Source: Aristolochia californica (Eukaryota; Streptophyta; Magnoliopsida; Piperales; Aristolochiaceae). From it: a stretch of 64,000 nt of DNA. The DNA lies in the NCBI GenBank assembly GCA_029961685.1, contig JARWKL010000006.1:12778748-12842747 (forward strand). The letters run 5' to 3'. A program made the translations under genes and the position numbers. The notes under the pieces are model-generated. The model had not been told where the DNA came from, searched no databases, and saw only the letters and a program-made list of their open reading frames with translations. Positions within the stretch are counted from its first letter, which is position 1, and each line of letters starts with the position of its first letter. Below are positions 37,801-51,459 of this stretch, piece by piece.

Positions 37801-39328
37801 CCTTATCTTTTTGTTTACGAGAAAAATGGGAGAGTGAAATCTCAAGTATGGATTTGAAAAAACATTGAACATCGAAAATGGAAATGCACAAATGCTGAGA
37901 GAGATAATTCCAAAATGTATCTGTGATTTTTAAGGATTTTAAACTCTTTTAGTTTTTTTTTTATTTTGGTTTTGCAATCATGGGAAAGGGGGGCGAGGCA
38001 TTTTAACTGAGTGTTGACTCCCAAACCATAAGTTGTTTCTATCAAAAATTATAGTCGTTATACATTTACGATGATCTATGATTATTAGGTCCGATTTTTG
38101 TAAAATAGGCAAGAAGTGGGTTGTTTGGCTCTAGTAAATATCCCATCGTACGTTAACTTTAGAATTTAATTTTTTCTACTCCTTGAAATTTTTGGATCAT
38201 TAGGTCATTTGCATCTTCAACAAGTTTTAGGCATGCATATCCACCACATTTAAAACATGTTAGGATTCAATTAGAAATCGCTTTCTTATAAAATTCCACC
38301 AAGATATTAGGGGTTGTACTAGTGGAATTTCACAAAAATGGATAAAAAAACTTTGGTATTCATTTTCAGTGCGTGAAATAATTTTCTGCACTTACATTCA
38401 TTATAGTTTTCAATTTTTTGTGTACATAAACTCTAAAATTTTCATTTTGTTGTGATCTATTTGCCTTATCTTTTTTTTATGGGAAAAAGAGGAGAGTGAA
38501 AACTCAAGTCTGGATTTGAAAAAAAATTGTACATCCAAAATAAAAATCCATACATGTTGAGAGAGATAATTCCAAAACATATCTGTGATTATTAAGGATT
38601 GTAAACTCTTTTAGTTTTTTATATATTGGGTTTTGCAATTATAAGAAGAGGGGGGTGAGGCATTTTTAACTATGTGTCGACTCCCAAACGATAAGCCCCT
38701 TCTAACAAAAATTATATACGTTACACATTATTAATCGATGAAAACATTTACGATGATCTATGATAGTTAGTCCGCTTTTCGTAAAATTGGCAAAAAGTGG
38801 GTTGTTTGGATGTGGTAAATATCTCACCGCACGTTAACTTGAGAATTTAATTTTTTCTACTCCTTGAAATTTTTGGATCAGTAGGTCATTTGCATCTTCA
38901 ACATGTTTAAGGCATGCATATCCACTACAATTAAAACATGTCAGGATCTATTAGAAACCGCGTTCTTAGAAAATTTTAGCATGCTATTAGGGGTGGTACT
39001 AGTGGAATTTCCCAAACATGGATAACACAACTTTGGTGTTCATTTTTAGTGCATGAAATAATTTTCTTCACTTACATTTATTATAGTTTTAAATTTTTTG
39101 CATACATAAACTCTTAAATTTTCATTTTGTTGTGTCTATTTGCCTTATTTTTTTGTTTACGACAAAAATGGGAGAATGAAAACTCAAGTTTGGATTTGAA
39201 AAAAATTGAACAACCAAAATGGAAATGCACAAATGCAGAGAGAGATAATTCCAAAACGTATCTATGATTTTTAAGGACTATAAACTCTTTTATTTTTTTA
39301 TATATTGGGTTTTTCTATCATCAGAAGA

Positions 39329-39342
39329 GGGGGTGGGGGGAT

Positions 39343-39377
<35 letters not shown>

Positions 39378-39392
39378 GGTGTGGTAGGGGGG
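39329..39392 (+). repeat. G-rich tract with 34-G core in satellite
   Basis: GGGGGTGGGGGGATG, then a 34-G run (39,343-39,376), then AGGTGTGGTAGGGGGGCG, at the standard monomer position. Confidence 0.92.
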
Positions 39393-40065
39393 CGTGGCAT
39401 ATTTGACTGAGTGTTGACTCCCAAACTATAAGACTTTTTTTATCAAACATTATAACCATTACACAGCATTAATCAATCAAAACATTTACGATGATCCATG
39501 ATTGTTAGGTCCGTTTTTTGTAAAATAGCTAAAAAGTGGGTTGTTTGGCTCTGGTAAATATCCCCCCCACACGTTAACTTGAGAATTTAATTTTCTCCAC
39601 TCCTTGCAATTTTGGATTATTAGGTCATTTGAATCTTCAACATGTTTCAGGCATGCATATCCACCACATTTAAAATAGGTTAGGATCAATTAGAAATCTC
39701 TTTCTCATAAAATTCGACCATGCTATTAGGGGTTGTACTGCTGGAATTTCCCAAACATGGATAACAAAACTTTGGTATTCATTTTTAGTGCGTGTAATAA
39801 TTTTCTTCACTTACATTCATTATAGTTTTGAATTTTTTGCATACATAAACACTAAAATTTTTACTTTGTTGTGATCTATTTGCCTTTTCTTTTTGTTTAC
39901 GAGAAAAATGAGAGAGTGAAAACTCATGTTTGGATATGAAAAAATTGAACATCCTACATGGAAATGCACAAATGTTGAGAGAGATAATTCCAAAAAGTAT
40001 TTGTGATTTTTAAGGATTGTAAACTCTTTTAGTTTTTTATATATTGGGTTTTGCAATCATTGGAA

Positions 40066-40067
<2 letters not shown>

Positions 40068-40097
<30 letters not shown>
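40068..40097 (+). repeat. Poly-G tract (30 G) in satellite
   Basis: In the monomer directly after the 39,329 expansion: uninterrupted G after CATTGGAAGA, followed by AGCAGGCATTTTTAAC. Two adjacent monomers are thus both expanded. Confidence 0.93.
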
Positions 40098-40098
<1 letters not shown>

Positions 40099-43000
40099 GC
40101 AGGCATTTTTAACTTAGTATTGACTTCCAAACCATAAGTCGATTCTAACAAAAATTATAGCTGTAACACATCATTAATCGATTAAAACATTTACGATGAT
40201 CTATGATTGTTAGGACTTCTCTTTGTAAAATAGGCAAAAAGTGGGTTGTTTGGCTTTGGTAAATTATCCCTCCGCACGTTAACTTGAGAATTTAATTATT
40301 TCTACTCCTTGAAATTTTCTGATCAATAGGTCATTTGCTTCTTCAACATGTTTCAGGTATGCATATGCACCACATTTAAAACCTTTTAGGATTCAATTAG
40401 AAACCACTGTCTTATAAAATTTCACCAATCTATTAGGAGTTGTACTAGTGGAATTTCCCAAACATGAATAACAAAACTTTGGTGTTCATTTTTAGTGCGT
40501 GAATTAATTTTCTTCACTTACATTTATTATAATTTTCAATTTTTTGCATACATAAACTCTAAAATTTTCATTTTGTTGTGATCTATTTGCCTTATCTTTT
40601 TTATCACAAGAAAAAAGAGAGAGAGAATTCAATTTTGGATTTGGAAAAAAATTGAACATCCAAAATGGAAATGCACAAATGCTGAGTGAGATTATTCCAA
40701 AAACTATCTGTGATTTTTAAGGATTGTAAACACTTTTAGTTTTTTATATATTGGGTTTTGCAATCATCGGAAGAGGGGGGCGAGGCATTTTTAACTGAGT
40801 ATAGACACCCAAACCATAAGTATTTACTAAAAAATTATAGCCGTTAGACATCATTAATCGATCAAAACATTTACTATGATCTATGATTGTTTGGTCCGCC
40901 TTTTGTAAAATAGGCAAAAAGTGGGTTGTTTGGCTCCGGTAAATATCCCACCGAACGTTAACTTGTGAATTTAATTTTTTCTACTCCTTCAAATTTTTGG
41001 ATCATTAGGTCATTTGCATCTTCAACATGTTTCAGGCATGCATATCCACCAAATTTAAAGCATGTTAGGATCAATTAGAAATTTCTGTTTTATAAAATTC
41101 CACCAAGCTATTAGGGGTTGTAGATGTGGAATTTCTGAAACATGGATAAAAAAACTTTGGTGTTCATTTTTAGTGTATGACATAATTTTCTTCACTTACT
41201 TATATTATAGTTTTCAATTTTTAGCATACATAAACTCAAAAATTTTCATTTTTTTGTTATTTATTTGCCTTATCTTTTTGTTTACGAAAAAAATGGGAGA
41301 GTGAAAACTCAAGTTTGGATTTGAAAAAAAAATTGATCATAAAAAATGGAAATGCACAATTGCTGAGAGAGATAATTCCAAAACAATATCAGTGATTTTT
41401 AAGGAAATTAAAATTTTTTAGTTTTTTATATATTGGGTTTTGCAATCATCGGAAGAGGGAGACGAGTCATTTTTAACTGAGTTTTGACTCCCTAACCATG
41501 AGTCATTTGTAACAAAAATTTTAGCCGTTACACATCATTAATTGATCGAAACATTAACGAAGATCTATGGTTGGTAGTCCGCGTTTTGCAAGATAGGCAA
41601 AGAGTGGGTTGTTTGGCTCAGGTAAATATCCCACCGTTCTTTAACTTGATAATTTAATTTTTTCTTCTCCTTGAAATTTTTGGATCTTTAGGTAATTTGC
41701 ATCTTCAACATGTTTCAGGAATGCATATCCACCACATTTAAAACATGTTAGGATCAATTAGAAATCTCTTTCTTATAAAGTTCCACCAAATTATTAGGGA
41801 TTGTACTAGTGGAATTTCCCAAACATGGATAACAAAACTTTGGTTATCATTATTAGTGCGTAAAATAATTTTCTTCACTTAGATTTATTATAGTTTTCAA
41901 TTTTTTGCATTCATAAACTCTAAAATTTTCATTTTGTGGTGATCTATTTGCCTTATCTTTTTGTTTACGAGAAAAAAGGGAGAGTGAAGTTTGGATTTGA
42001 AAAAAAATTGAACATCCAGAATGAAATGCAAAAATGCTGAGAGACACAATTCCAAAAAGCATATGTGATTTTAAGGATTGTAAACTCTTTTAGTTTTTTA
42101 TATATAGGGTTTTGCTATCATCAGAAGAGGGGGTACAAGGCATTTTTAACTGACTATTGACTCCCTAACCATAAGTCATTTCTAACAAAAATTATAGCCG
42201 TTACACATCATTAATTGATCAAAACATTTACGATGATCTATGATTGTTAGGTCTGCCTTGTGTAAAATAGGCAAAAAGAGTGTTGTTTGGCTCTGGTAAA
42301 TATCCCACCGCACTTTAACTTAAGAATTTAATTTTTTCTACTCCATGAAATTTTTGGATCATTAGGTCATTTACATCTTCAACATGTTTTAGGCATGCAT
42401 ATCCACAACATTTAAATCATGTTAGGATCAATTAGAAATTTATTTCTTATAAAATTCCAGCAAGCTATTAGGGGTTATACAAGTGGAATTTCTTAAACAT
42501 ACATAACAAAATTTTGGTGTGCATTTTTAGTGTGTGTAATAATTTTCTTTACTAACATTTATAAAATTTTTCAATTTTTTGCATAGTTAAACTCAAAAAT
42601 TTTCATTTTGTTGTGATGTTTTTGTTTACGAGAAAAATGGAAGAGTGAAAACTCAAGTTTGGAATTGAAAAAAAATTGAACATCCAAAATGGAAATGCAC
42701 AAATTCAGAGAGTGATAATTCCAAAAAGTATATGTGATTTTTAAGAAATGTAAACATTTTTAGTTTTTTATATATTGGGTTTTGCAATCATCGGAAGAGG
42801 GGGGCGAGGCATTTTTAACTGAGTGTTGACTCCCTAACAATAAGTCTTTTCTAATAAAAAAATTAGCCTTTACACGTCATTAATAGATCCAAACATTTAC
42901 GATGATCTATGATTGGTAGGTCCACTATTTGTAAAAAAGGAAAAAAGTGGGTAGTTTGGCTCATGTAAATATCCCACCGAGCGTTAACTTGAGAATTAAA

Positions 43001-43480
43001 TTTTTTCTACTCCTTGAAATTTTTGTATCGTTAGTTCATTTGCATCATCAACATGTTTCATGCATGCATATCCACCACATTTAAATTTTTTTAGGATCAA
43101 GTAGAAATCTCTTTCTTATAAAGTTCCCCCAAGTTATTAGGGGTTGTACTAGTGGAATTTCCAAAACATGGATAACCAAACTTTGGTGTTCATTTTTAGT
43201 GTGTGAAATAATTTTCTTCTCTTACATTTATTATAGTTTTAAATTTTTTGCAAACATAAAATCTAAAATTTTCTTTTTGTTGCGATCTATTTGCCTAATC
43301 TTTTTGTTTTAGAGAAAAATGGGAAAGTGAAAACTCAAGTTTGGATTTGAAAAAAAATTGAACATCCAAAATGGCAAAGCTCAAAGACTGAGAGAGATAA
43401 TTCCAAAAAGTTTCTGTAATTTTTAAGGATATTAAACTCTTTCAGTTTTTTATATATAGGGTTTTGAAATCATCGAAAGA

Positions 43481-43499
43481 GGGGGGGGGGGGAGGGGGG
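43481..43499 (+). repeat. Poly-G tract (12 G, A, 6 G) in satellite
   Basis: Expansion at the G-run site after ATCATCGAAAGA, with one A interruption, followed by TGACATTTTTAATTGAG. Confidence 0.9.
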
Positions 43500-46400
43500 T
43501 GACATTTTTAATTGAGTGTTGACTCCAAACCATAAGTCATTTCTAACAGAAAGTTTAGCCGTTACACTTCATTAATCGGTCAAAACATTTACGATGATCG
43601 ATGACTTTTAGGTCCGGTTTTTGTAAAATAGGCAAAAAGTGGGTTGGTTGGCTTAGGTAAATATCCCACTGCATGTTAACTTTAGAATTTATTTTTTTCT
43701 ACTCCTTGAAATATTTGGATCATTAGGTAATTTGCATCTTTAAATTTTATCAGACATGCATATCCACCACTTTCAAAACATGTTAGGATCAATTACAAAT
43801 CCCTTTCTTATAAAATTCATGCAAGCTATTAGGGGTTGTTCTAGTGGAATTTCCCAAATATGGATAACAAAACATTGGTGTTCATTTTTTGTGCGTGAAA
43901 TAATTTTCTTCTCCAATATTTATTATAGTGTTCAATTTTTATCATACATAAACTCTAAAATTTTCATTTTGTTGTGATCTATTTGCCTTGTCTTTTGGTT
44001 TAGAGAAAAATGGCAGATTGAAAACCCAAGTTTGAATTTGAAAAAAAAATAGCATCCATAATTGGAAATGCACAAATGCTAATGAGATAATTCCAAAAAT
44101 TATCTGTGATTTTTAAAGATTGTAAACTCTTTTAGTTTTTTATATATTGGGTTTTGCAATCATTGGAAGAAGGAGGGGGTGGTGGTGTGGGGGGAGGGCA
44201 AGGCATTTTCAACTGAGTGTTAACTCCCAAACCGTAGGTCATTTCTAACAAAAATTATAGCCGTTACACATCATTAATCGATCAAAACATTTACGATGAT
44301 CTTTGATTGTTATGTCCGCCTTTTGTAAAATAGGCAAAAAGTTGGTTTTTATGCTCTGGTAAATATCCCACCACCGTTAACTAGAGAATTTAATTTTTTC
44401 TACTCCTTGAAATTTTTGGATCATTAGGACATTTGCATCATCAACATCTTTCTGGCATGCTTATCCACCACATGTGAAACATGTTAGGATCAATTAGAAA
44501 TCTCTTTCTTATAAAATTCCTGCAAGCTATTAGGGGTTTTACTAGTGGAATTTCCTAAACATGGATAACAAAACTTTGGTGTTCATTTTTAGTGCGTGAA
44601 ATAATTTTCTTCGTTTACATTTATTTTATTTTAAAATTTTTTTCATACATAAAATCTAAAATTTTCAATTTGTTGTGATCTATTTGCCTTATCTTTTTGT
44701 TTACGAGAAAAATAGGAGAGTCAAAACTCAAGTTTGGATTTGAAAAAAAATTGAAAATAAAAAAAAGAAATGCACAAACGCTGAGAGAGACAATTCCAAA
44801 AAGTATTTGTGATTTTAAAGGGTTGTAAACACATTTTAGGGTTTTACATAATAGGTTTTGCAATCATGGGAAGAAGGGGGGCGGCACATTTTTAACTAAG
44901 TGTTAACTCCCAAACCGTAAGTCATTTCTAACAAAATTTATAGCCGTTACACATCATTAATCAATCAAAACATCTACGATGATCTATGATTGTTTGGCCG
45001 GATTTTTGTAAAATAGGCAAAAAGTGGGTTGTTTGGCTCTGGTAAATATCCCACCGCACGTTAACTTGAGAATTAAATTTTTCTATTTCTTGAAAATTTT
45101 AAATCATTAGGTCATTTGCATCTTCAACATGTTTAAGGCATGCATATCCAACTCATTTAAAACATGTGAGGATCAATTATAAATATCTTTCTTATAAAGT
45201 TTCACCAAGTTACAAGGGGTTGTACTAGTGGAATTTCCCAAACAAGGATAACAAAACTTTGGTGTTCAGTTTTAGTGCGTGAAATAATTTTCTTCACTTA
45301 CATTTATTATAGTTTTCAATTTTTTGCACACATAAACTCTAAAATTTTCATTTTGTTGTGATCTATTTGCCTTATTGTTTTATTTACGAGAAAAATGGGA
45401 GAGTGAAAACTCAAGTTTGGATTTGAAAAACAATTGAACATCCAAAATAGAAATTCACAATTGGTGAGAGCGATAATTCCGAAAAATAATTTGCGATTTT
45501 TTAGGAATGTAAACTCTTTTAGTTTTTTTATATATTGGGTTTAGCGATCATCGGAAGAGGGAGGCGAAGCATTTTTAACTGAGTGTACACTCCCTAACCA
45601 TAAGTCATTTCTAACAAAAATTATAGCCGTTACACGACATGAATCTATCAAAACATTTACGATGATCTATGATTTTTAGGTCCGCTTTTTGTAAAATGGC
45701 AAAAAGTGTGTTGTTTGGCTCAAGTTATATCCCACAGCACATTAAATTGAGAATTTATTTTTTTCTAATCCTTGAAATTTTGGGATCATTAGGTCATTTG
45801 CATCTTCAACATGTTTCAGGCATGCATATCCACCACATTTCAAACTTGTTAGGATCAATTAGAAATCTCTTTCTTATAAAGTTCCACCAAGTTATTAGGG
45901 GTTGTACTAGTGGAATTTCCCAAACATGGATAACAAAACTTTGGTGTTCATTTTTAGTGCGTGTAATAATTTTCTTCACTTACATTTATTATAGTTTTAA
46001 ATTCTTTGCATAAATAAACTCAAAAATTTTCATTTTGTTGTGATCAATTTGCCTTGTCTTGTTATTTACGAGAAAAATGGGATAGTGAAAACTCAAGTTT
46101 AGATTTGAAAAAAAAATTAACATCCAAAATGGAAATGCACAAATGCTGAGAGAGATAATTGAAAAAAGTATCTATGATTTTTAAGCATTGTAAATTCTTT
46201 TAATTTTTTATATATTGGGTTTTGCAATCATCGTAAGAGGGGGGCGAGGGATTTTTAACTGAGTGTTGACTCTCTAACCATAAGTCATTTCTAACCAAAA
46301 TTATAGCCGTTACACAACATTAATCGATCAAAACATTTACAATGATCTGTGATTGTTAGGTTCGCTTTGTGTAAAATCGACAAAAAGTTGGTTGTTTGGC

Positions 46401-49400
46401 TAAGGTAAATATCCCACCGCACGTTAACTTGAGAATTTAATTTTTTTTACTCCTTGAATTTTTTTGTTCTTTAGGTCATTTACATTTTCAACATGTTTTA
46501 GGCATGCATCTCTACCACATTTAAAACATGTTAGTTTCAATTAGAAATCTCTTTCTTATAAAATTCCAGCAAGCTATTAGGGGTTGTACTAGTGGAATTT
46601 CCCAAACAAGGATAACAAAACTTTGGTGTTCATTTTTAGTCCATGAAATAATTTTCTTCACTTTTATTATAGTTTTTAATTTTTTACTTACATAAACTCT
46701 AAAATTTTCATTTTGTTGTGATCTATTTGCCTTATCTTTTTCTTTACGTGATAAAAGGGAGAGGGAAAACTCAAATTTGGATTTGAAATAGAATTGAACA
46801 TCCAAATTGGAAATGCACAAATGCTGAGAGAGATAATTCCAAAATGTACCAGTCATTTTGAAAGATTGTAAACTCTTTTAGTTTTTTATATATTGGGTTT
46901 TGCAATAATCGGAAGAGGGGGGCGAGGCATTTTTAATTGAGTGTTGACTCCGAAAACATTAGTCACTTCTAACAAAAATTATAGCCATTACACATCATTA
47001 ATCGATCAAAACATTTACATTGATCTATGATTGTTAGGTCTGCTTTGTGTAAAATAGGCAAAAAGTGGGTTGTTTAGCTCTGGTAAATATCCCACCGCAC
47101 GTTAACTTGAGAATTAAATTTTTTCTACTTGAAATTTTTTGATCTTTAGGTCATTTGCATCTTCAACATATTTCAGGCATGCATATCTACCACATTTAAG
47201 ACATGTTAGGATCAATTAGAAATCTATTTCTTATAAAATTCCACCAAGCTATTAGGGATTGTACTAGTGGAATTTCCCAAACATGGATAACAAAACTTTG
47301 GTGTTCATTTTTAGTGCGTGAAATAATTTTCTTCACTTACATTTATTATAGATTGCAATTTTTTGCATACATAAACTCTTAAATTTTCATTTTGTTGTGA
47401 TCTATGTGCCTTATCTTTTTGTTTACGAGAAAAATGGGAGAGTGAAAACTCAAGTTTGGATTTGAAAAAAAATCTATCATCCAAAATGGAAATGCACAAA
47501 TGCTGAGAGAGATAATTCCAAAAAGTAACTGAGATTTTTAAGGATTGTAAACTCTTTGAGTCTTTTATATATTGGGTTTTCCTATCATCGGTAGAGGGGA
47601 GTGAGTCATTCTTAACTAAGTGTTGATTCCCAAACCATAAGTCATTTCTAACCAAAATTATACCCATTACACATCTTTAATCGATCAAAACATTTACGAT
47701 GATCTATGATTGTTAGGTCCGCTTTGTGTAAAATATGTAAAAAGTGGGTTGTTTGCCTCAGGTAAATATCCCACCGCACGTTAACTTGAGAATTTAATTT
47801 TTTCTACTCCTTGAAATTTTTTGATCTTTAGGTCATTTGCATCTTCAACATTTTTAAGGCATGCATATCTACAACATTTTAAACATGTTAGGATCAATTA
47901 GAAATCTCTTTCTTATAAAATTCCAGCAAGCTACTAGGGTTGTACTAGTAGAATTTCCCAAACATGAATAACAAAACTTTGTTGTTCATTTTTAGTGCAT
48001 GAAATTATTTTCTTCACTTTTATTTATTATTGTTTTCAATTTTTTGCATACATAAACTCTAAAATTTTCGTTTTGTTGTGATCTAGTTGCCTAATCTTTT
48101 TGTTTACGAGAAAATTGGGAGAGTGAAAACTCAAGTTTGGATTTGAAAAAAATTGAACATCGAAAATGGAAATGCTCAAATGTTGAGAGAGATAACTCCA
48201 AAAAGTATCTTTTTTTATTATATATTGAGTATTGCAATCAACAGAAGAGGGGGGCTAGGATTTTTTACAGAGTGTTGACTACCAAACCATAGGTCATTTC
48301 TAACCAAAATTATAGTCGTTCCACATCATTAATCGATCAAAACATTTACGATGATCAATGGTTGTTAGGTCCGTTTTTTTTAAAATAGGCAAAAAGTGGG
48401 TTGTTTAGCTCTGGTAAATATCCCACCGCACGTTAACTTGAGAATTTAATTTTTTCTGCTCCTTGAAATTTTTGGATCATTAGGTCATTTGCATCATCAA
48501 CATGTTTCTGGAATGCTTATCCACCACATGTGACACATGTTAGGATTAATTAGAAATCTCTTTCTTATAAAATTCCTGCAAGCTATTAGGGCTTGTACTA
48601 GTGGAATTTTCCAAACATGGATAATAAAACTTTGGTAATCATTTTTTGTACGTGAAATAATTTTCTTCACAAAAATTTATTATGGTCTTCAATTTTTTGC
48701 ATACATAAACTCTAACATTTTCATTTTGTTGTGATCTATGTGCCTTATCTTTTTGTTTACGAGAAAAATGGGAGAGTAAAAACTCAAGTTTGAATTTGCA
48801 AAAAAATTGATCATCCAAAATGCAAATGCACAAATGCTGAGAGAGATAATTCCAAAAAGTATCTGTGATTTTTAAGGATTGTAAACTCTTTTAGTTTTTA
48901 TATATTGGGTTTTGCAATCATCGAAAGAGGGGAGCAACATTTTTAACTGAGTGTTGACTCCCAAACCATAAGTCATTTTTAATAAAATTATTGTTATTAC
49001 ACATCATTTATCGATCAAAACATTTACGATGATCTATGATTGTTAGGTCTACTTTTTGTAAAATAGGCAAAAAGTGGGTTGTTTGACTCTCGTAAATATC
49101 TCACCGCATGTTAACTTGAGAATTTAATTTTTTCTACACCTTGAAATTTTTGGATCTTTAGGTCATTTGCATCATCAATATGTTTTTGGCATGCTTATCC
49201 ACCACATTTAAAACATGTTATGATCGATTAGAAATCTCTTTCTTATAAAATTCCAGCAAGCTATTAGGGCTTGTACTAGTGGAATTTCCCAAAAATGGAT
49301 AACAATACTTTGGTGTCCATTTTTAGTGCGTGAAATAATTTTCTTCACTAACATTTATTATAGTTTTTAATTTTTTACATACATAAACTCTAAAATTTTA

Positions 49401-49860
49401 ATTTTATTGTTATCTATTTGCCTTATCTTTTTGTTAATTAGAAAAATGGGAGAGTGAAACCACAAGTTTGGATTTGAAATAAAATTGAACATCCAAAATG
49501 GAAATGCACAAATGCTGAGAGAGATAATTCCAAAAAGTGTCTGTGATTTTTAAGGATTGTTAACTCTTTTAGTTTTTTATATATTGGGTTTTGCAATCAT
49601 CGGAAGAGGTGGGCGAGGCATTTTTAATTGAGTGTTGACTCCCAAACCATAAGTCATTCCTAACATAAATTAAAGCCATTACACATCATTAATCGATCAA
49701 AACAGTTATGATGATCTATGATTGTTGGGTCCATTTTTTGTAAAATAGGCAAAAAGTGGGTTTTTGGTTCTGGTAAATATCAAACCGCACGTTAACTTGA
49801 GAATTTAATTTTTTCTAATCCTTGAAATTTTTTTATCATTAGGTCATTTAAATTTTTTTT

Positions 49861-49950
49861 CAATCCGAGCCTCATCTCGAGCCTAAAATTGTTATTGAGC
49901 TCGAGCCCACCGAGTTCGAGCCGAGCTTCGAGCCGAACTCGAGCCTCAAT
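49861..49950. repeat. hAT left subterminal motif cluster, copy 1
   Basis: Several CGAGCC-type hexamers within 90 bp (e.g. CGAGCCTCATCTCGAGCC, TTCGAGCCGAGCTTCGAGCC). They mirror the inverted GGCTCG/CGAGCC cluster near 51,840-51,930. Clusters like these are transposase-binding sites in hAT elements (family knowledge). Confidence 0.75.
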
Positions 49951-50019
49951 ATACATTTAAAACTTTTGAAAAAATATATATCAAATAAAATATATATAAA
50001 ATTTTGCATACATTTTACA

Positions 50020-50300
50020 TAAAATTGGGTATGACTTCTACAAAAAATTGGGCATAACCTATATATAATACATGTATAAGATTGGGCATAATCTCTACGT
50101 AAAATTAAGCATAATCTATATATATAATACCTATATAAAATTCGACATGACCTCTATTTAAAATTGGGCATAATCAACATACATAATACCTGCATAAATA
50201 TTCCGTAAAATTGTTCATACATTCCATAAACACTCCTAGAAATTGTTTATACACTCCATAAAATATTCTAAACACTCCATACAGTGAATAATATTATAAA
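50020..50300. repeat. Degenerate short tandem repeats inside the hAT element
   Basis: Repeated AAATTGGGCATAACC / AAATTAAGCATAATC segments alternating with CTATATATAATACCTGTATA-like segments, followed by several copies of TTGTTTATACACTCCATAAA. They are imperfect, with a period of roughly 25-55 bp. The same block occurs in the second hAT copy at about 63,470-63,745. No coding potential. Confidence 0.7.
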
Positions 50301-50736
50301 AAATTTCCATTCAATAATCAAACATAACAAAATTAAATGAAATATCACTATCAATTTACAATCACCCAAATAAAAATTATAAATCCATTATAAATTACAA
50401 ACTATAGTTATTTCTCTTCATGCTAGAAAATAATATACGTCCTTGCTTGAGCAAAATCTCCACCTATGACAAGAACAAAAAATTAAAATTAGTTATTGTC
50501 AGTTAAAAAAATACTCTTCCACTACTAGTTACTTAATGTCGTTAAAAATATTAAAATTACCATGATGAGAAAAACATGAAAAATCATGTAGCTGGTAGCA
50601 TTGTCTTTGTACTCTTCTTCTCAAGCTGTAATCATAAAACAAAATTTTAATAAATAAAACAAAAAAATATCGTAATAGATAATTAATCAAATAAATTCAC
50701 TTTTTGAATTTTATTTATACTGTGAAGAGTCCGAAC
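50301..50736. other. AT-rich hAT interior without recognisable genes
   Basis: This lies downstream of the transposase relic on the element's minus strand, between the relic and the left-end repeats. I see no open frame, terminator or RNA gene in it. Confidence 0.6.
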
Positions 50737-50850
50737 TCAATCACTGCCACAAATCAAAGTTTGAAATGTATTTGGTACCAAGGAAGAACGATACGAGTCT
50801 ATTACTCTACCACCAGCACTAAATAATGACTCTGAAGCTACTGTGGATAT
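50737..50850 (-). pseudogene. hAT transposase C-terminal dimerisation-domain relic
   Basis: The minus-strand translation from 50,850 reads [18 protein letters not shown], then [10 protein letters not shown], then LICGSD and a stop. This matches the highly conserved hAT family C-terminus (typically PxSTVASESxFSxGGRVxxxxRSSL...ALICxxDW). The stop TGA stands where the family has Trp (TGG), a single-base change. Upstream sequence on this strand keeps a short acidic frame (EFEAGDENELQ) but lacks the WW segment that normally precedes the motif. No catalytic core or BED zinc finger is present, so the element cannot move itself. Confidence 0.88.
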
Positions 50851-51459
50851 GAGAATTATAAGGGGGGTTAGTCAACAAACTTAAAATTTGAAGTTCATTT
50901 TCATCTCCTGCTTCAAATTCATTTAATTCCTCTACATGAAATTCAATTTCAAACTTGGTGTTAGTGTGGATGAGTTCATATAAATTGGAAAACAGTTTCC
51001 AGTGTTAGTGCCCCAAAGTAAGAAAAATATAAAAAATAAGAAAATGAGTAACTTATAAGAGTATACTTAATTCAAACATAATATTTAAACCCCAAATTAG
51101 GTAAAACAAACATGATTACAACACAAATAAGTAATTTAATGTATAATTAAAATAAATTAATATATTAATTAATTAAATTAGATATTATATTATTTAATGA
51201 TTGTAGTTTATTATACATGAATACAATAATTACGTGAGCCAATTAACTGTGTACATGATTAATTATAAAAAAAAATAAACAGGAAAATTTGATCAAATGC
51301 TAACTTTAACACACTATATTTTTACATATTATAGCATCGTCTAGAGGAAAAACAGGCAGAGAATAGGATTTGCAAGCTTTTTTTTTTTTTTATAAAAATC
51401 ACATGTACGAAACTCACATGGGTGAACTGCACGTGCGAGTTCGCACGTTGTACAGGACG

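Larger units (their letters stand above)
29891..49849 (+). repeat. Satellite array, ~680-bp monomer, segment 2 (about 29 copies)
   Basis: The same satellite in the same orientation continues directly after the retrotransposon. Landmark positions are near 30150, 30833, 31520, 32198, 32882, 33564, 34245, 34928, 35608, 36293, 36616, 37590, 38245, 38935, 39675, 40378, 41059, 41747, 42415, 43090, 43777, 44477, 45163, 45842, 46525, 47198, 47881, 48535 and 49214. If the retrotransposon and one target-site copy are removed, the spacing across its insertion site (23,878 to 30,150) is about 679 bp, so it inserted cleanly inside one monomer. The 36,293-36,616 spacing of only 323 bp marks a large deletion that joins the GATTTGAAAAAAAATT segment to the TTTAATTTTTTCTACTCC segment. 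Another deletion is visible near 37,220. The segment ends inside a monomer at the hAT junction. No gene is supported. Confidence 0.97.
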
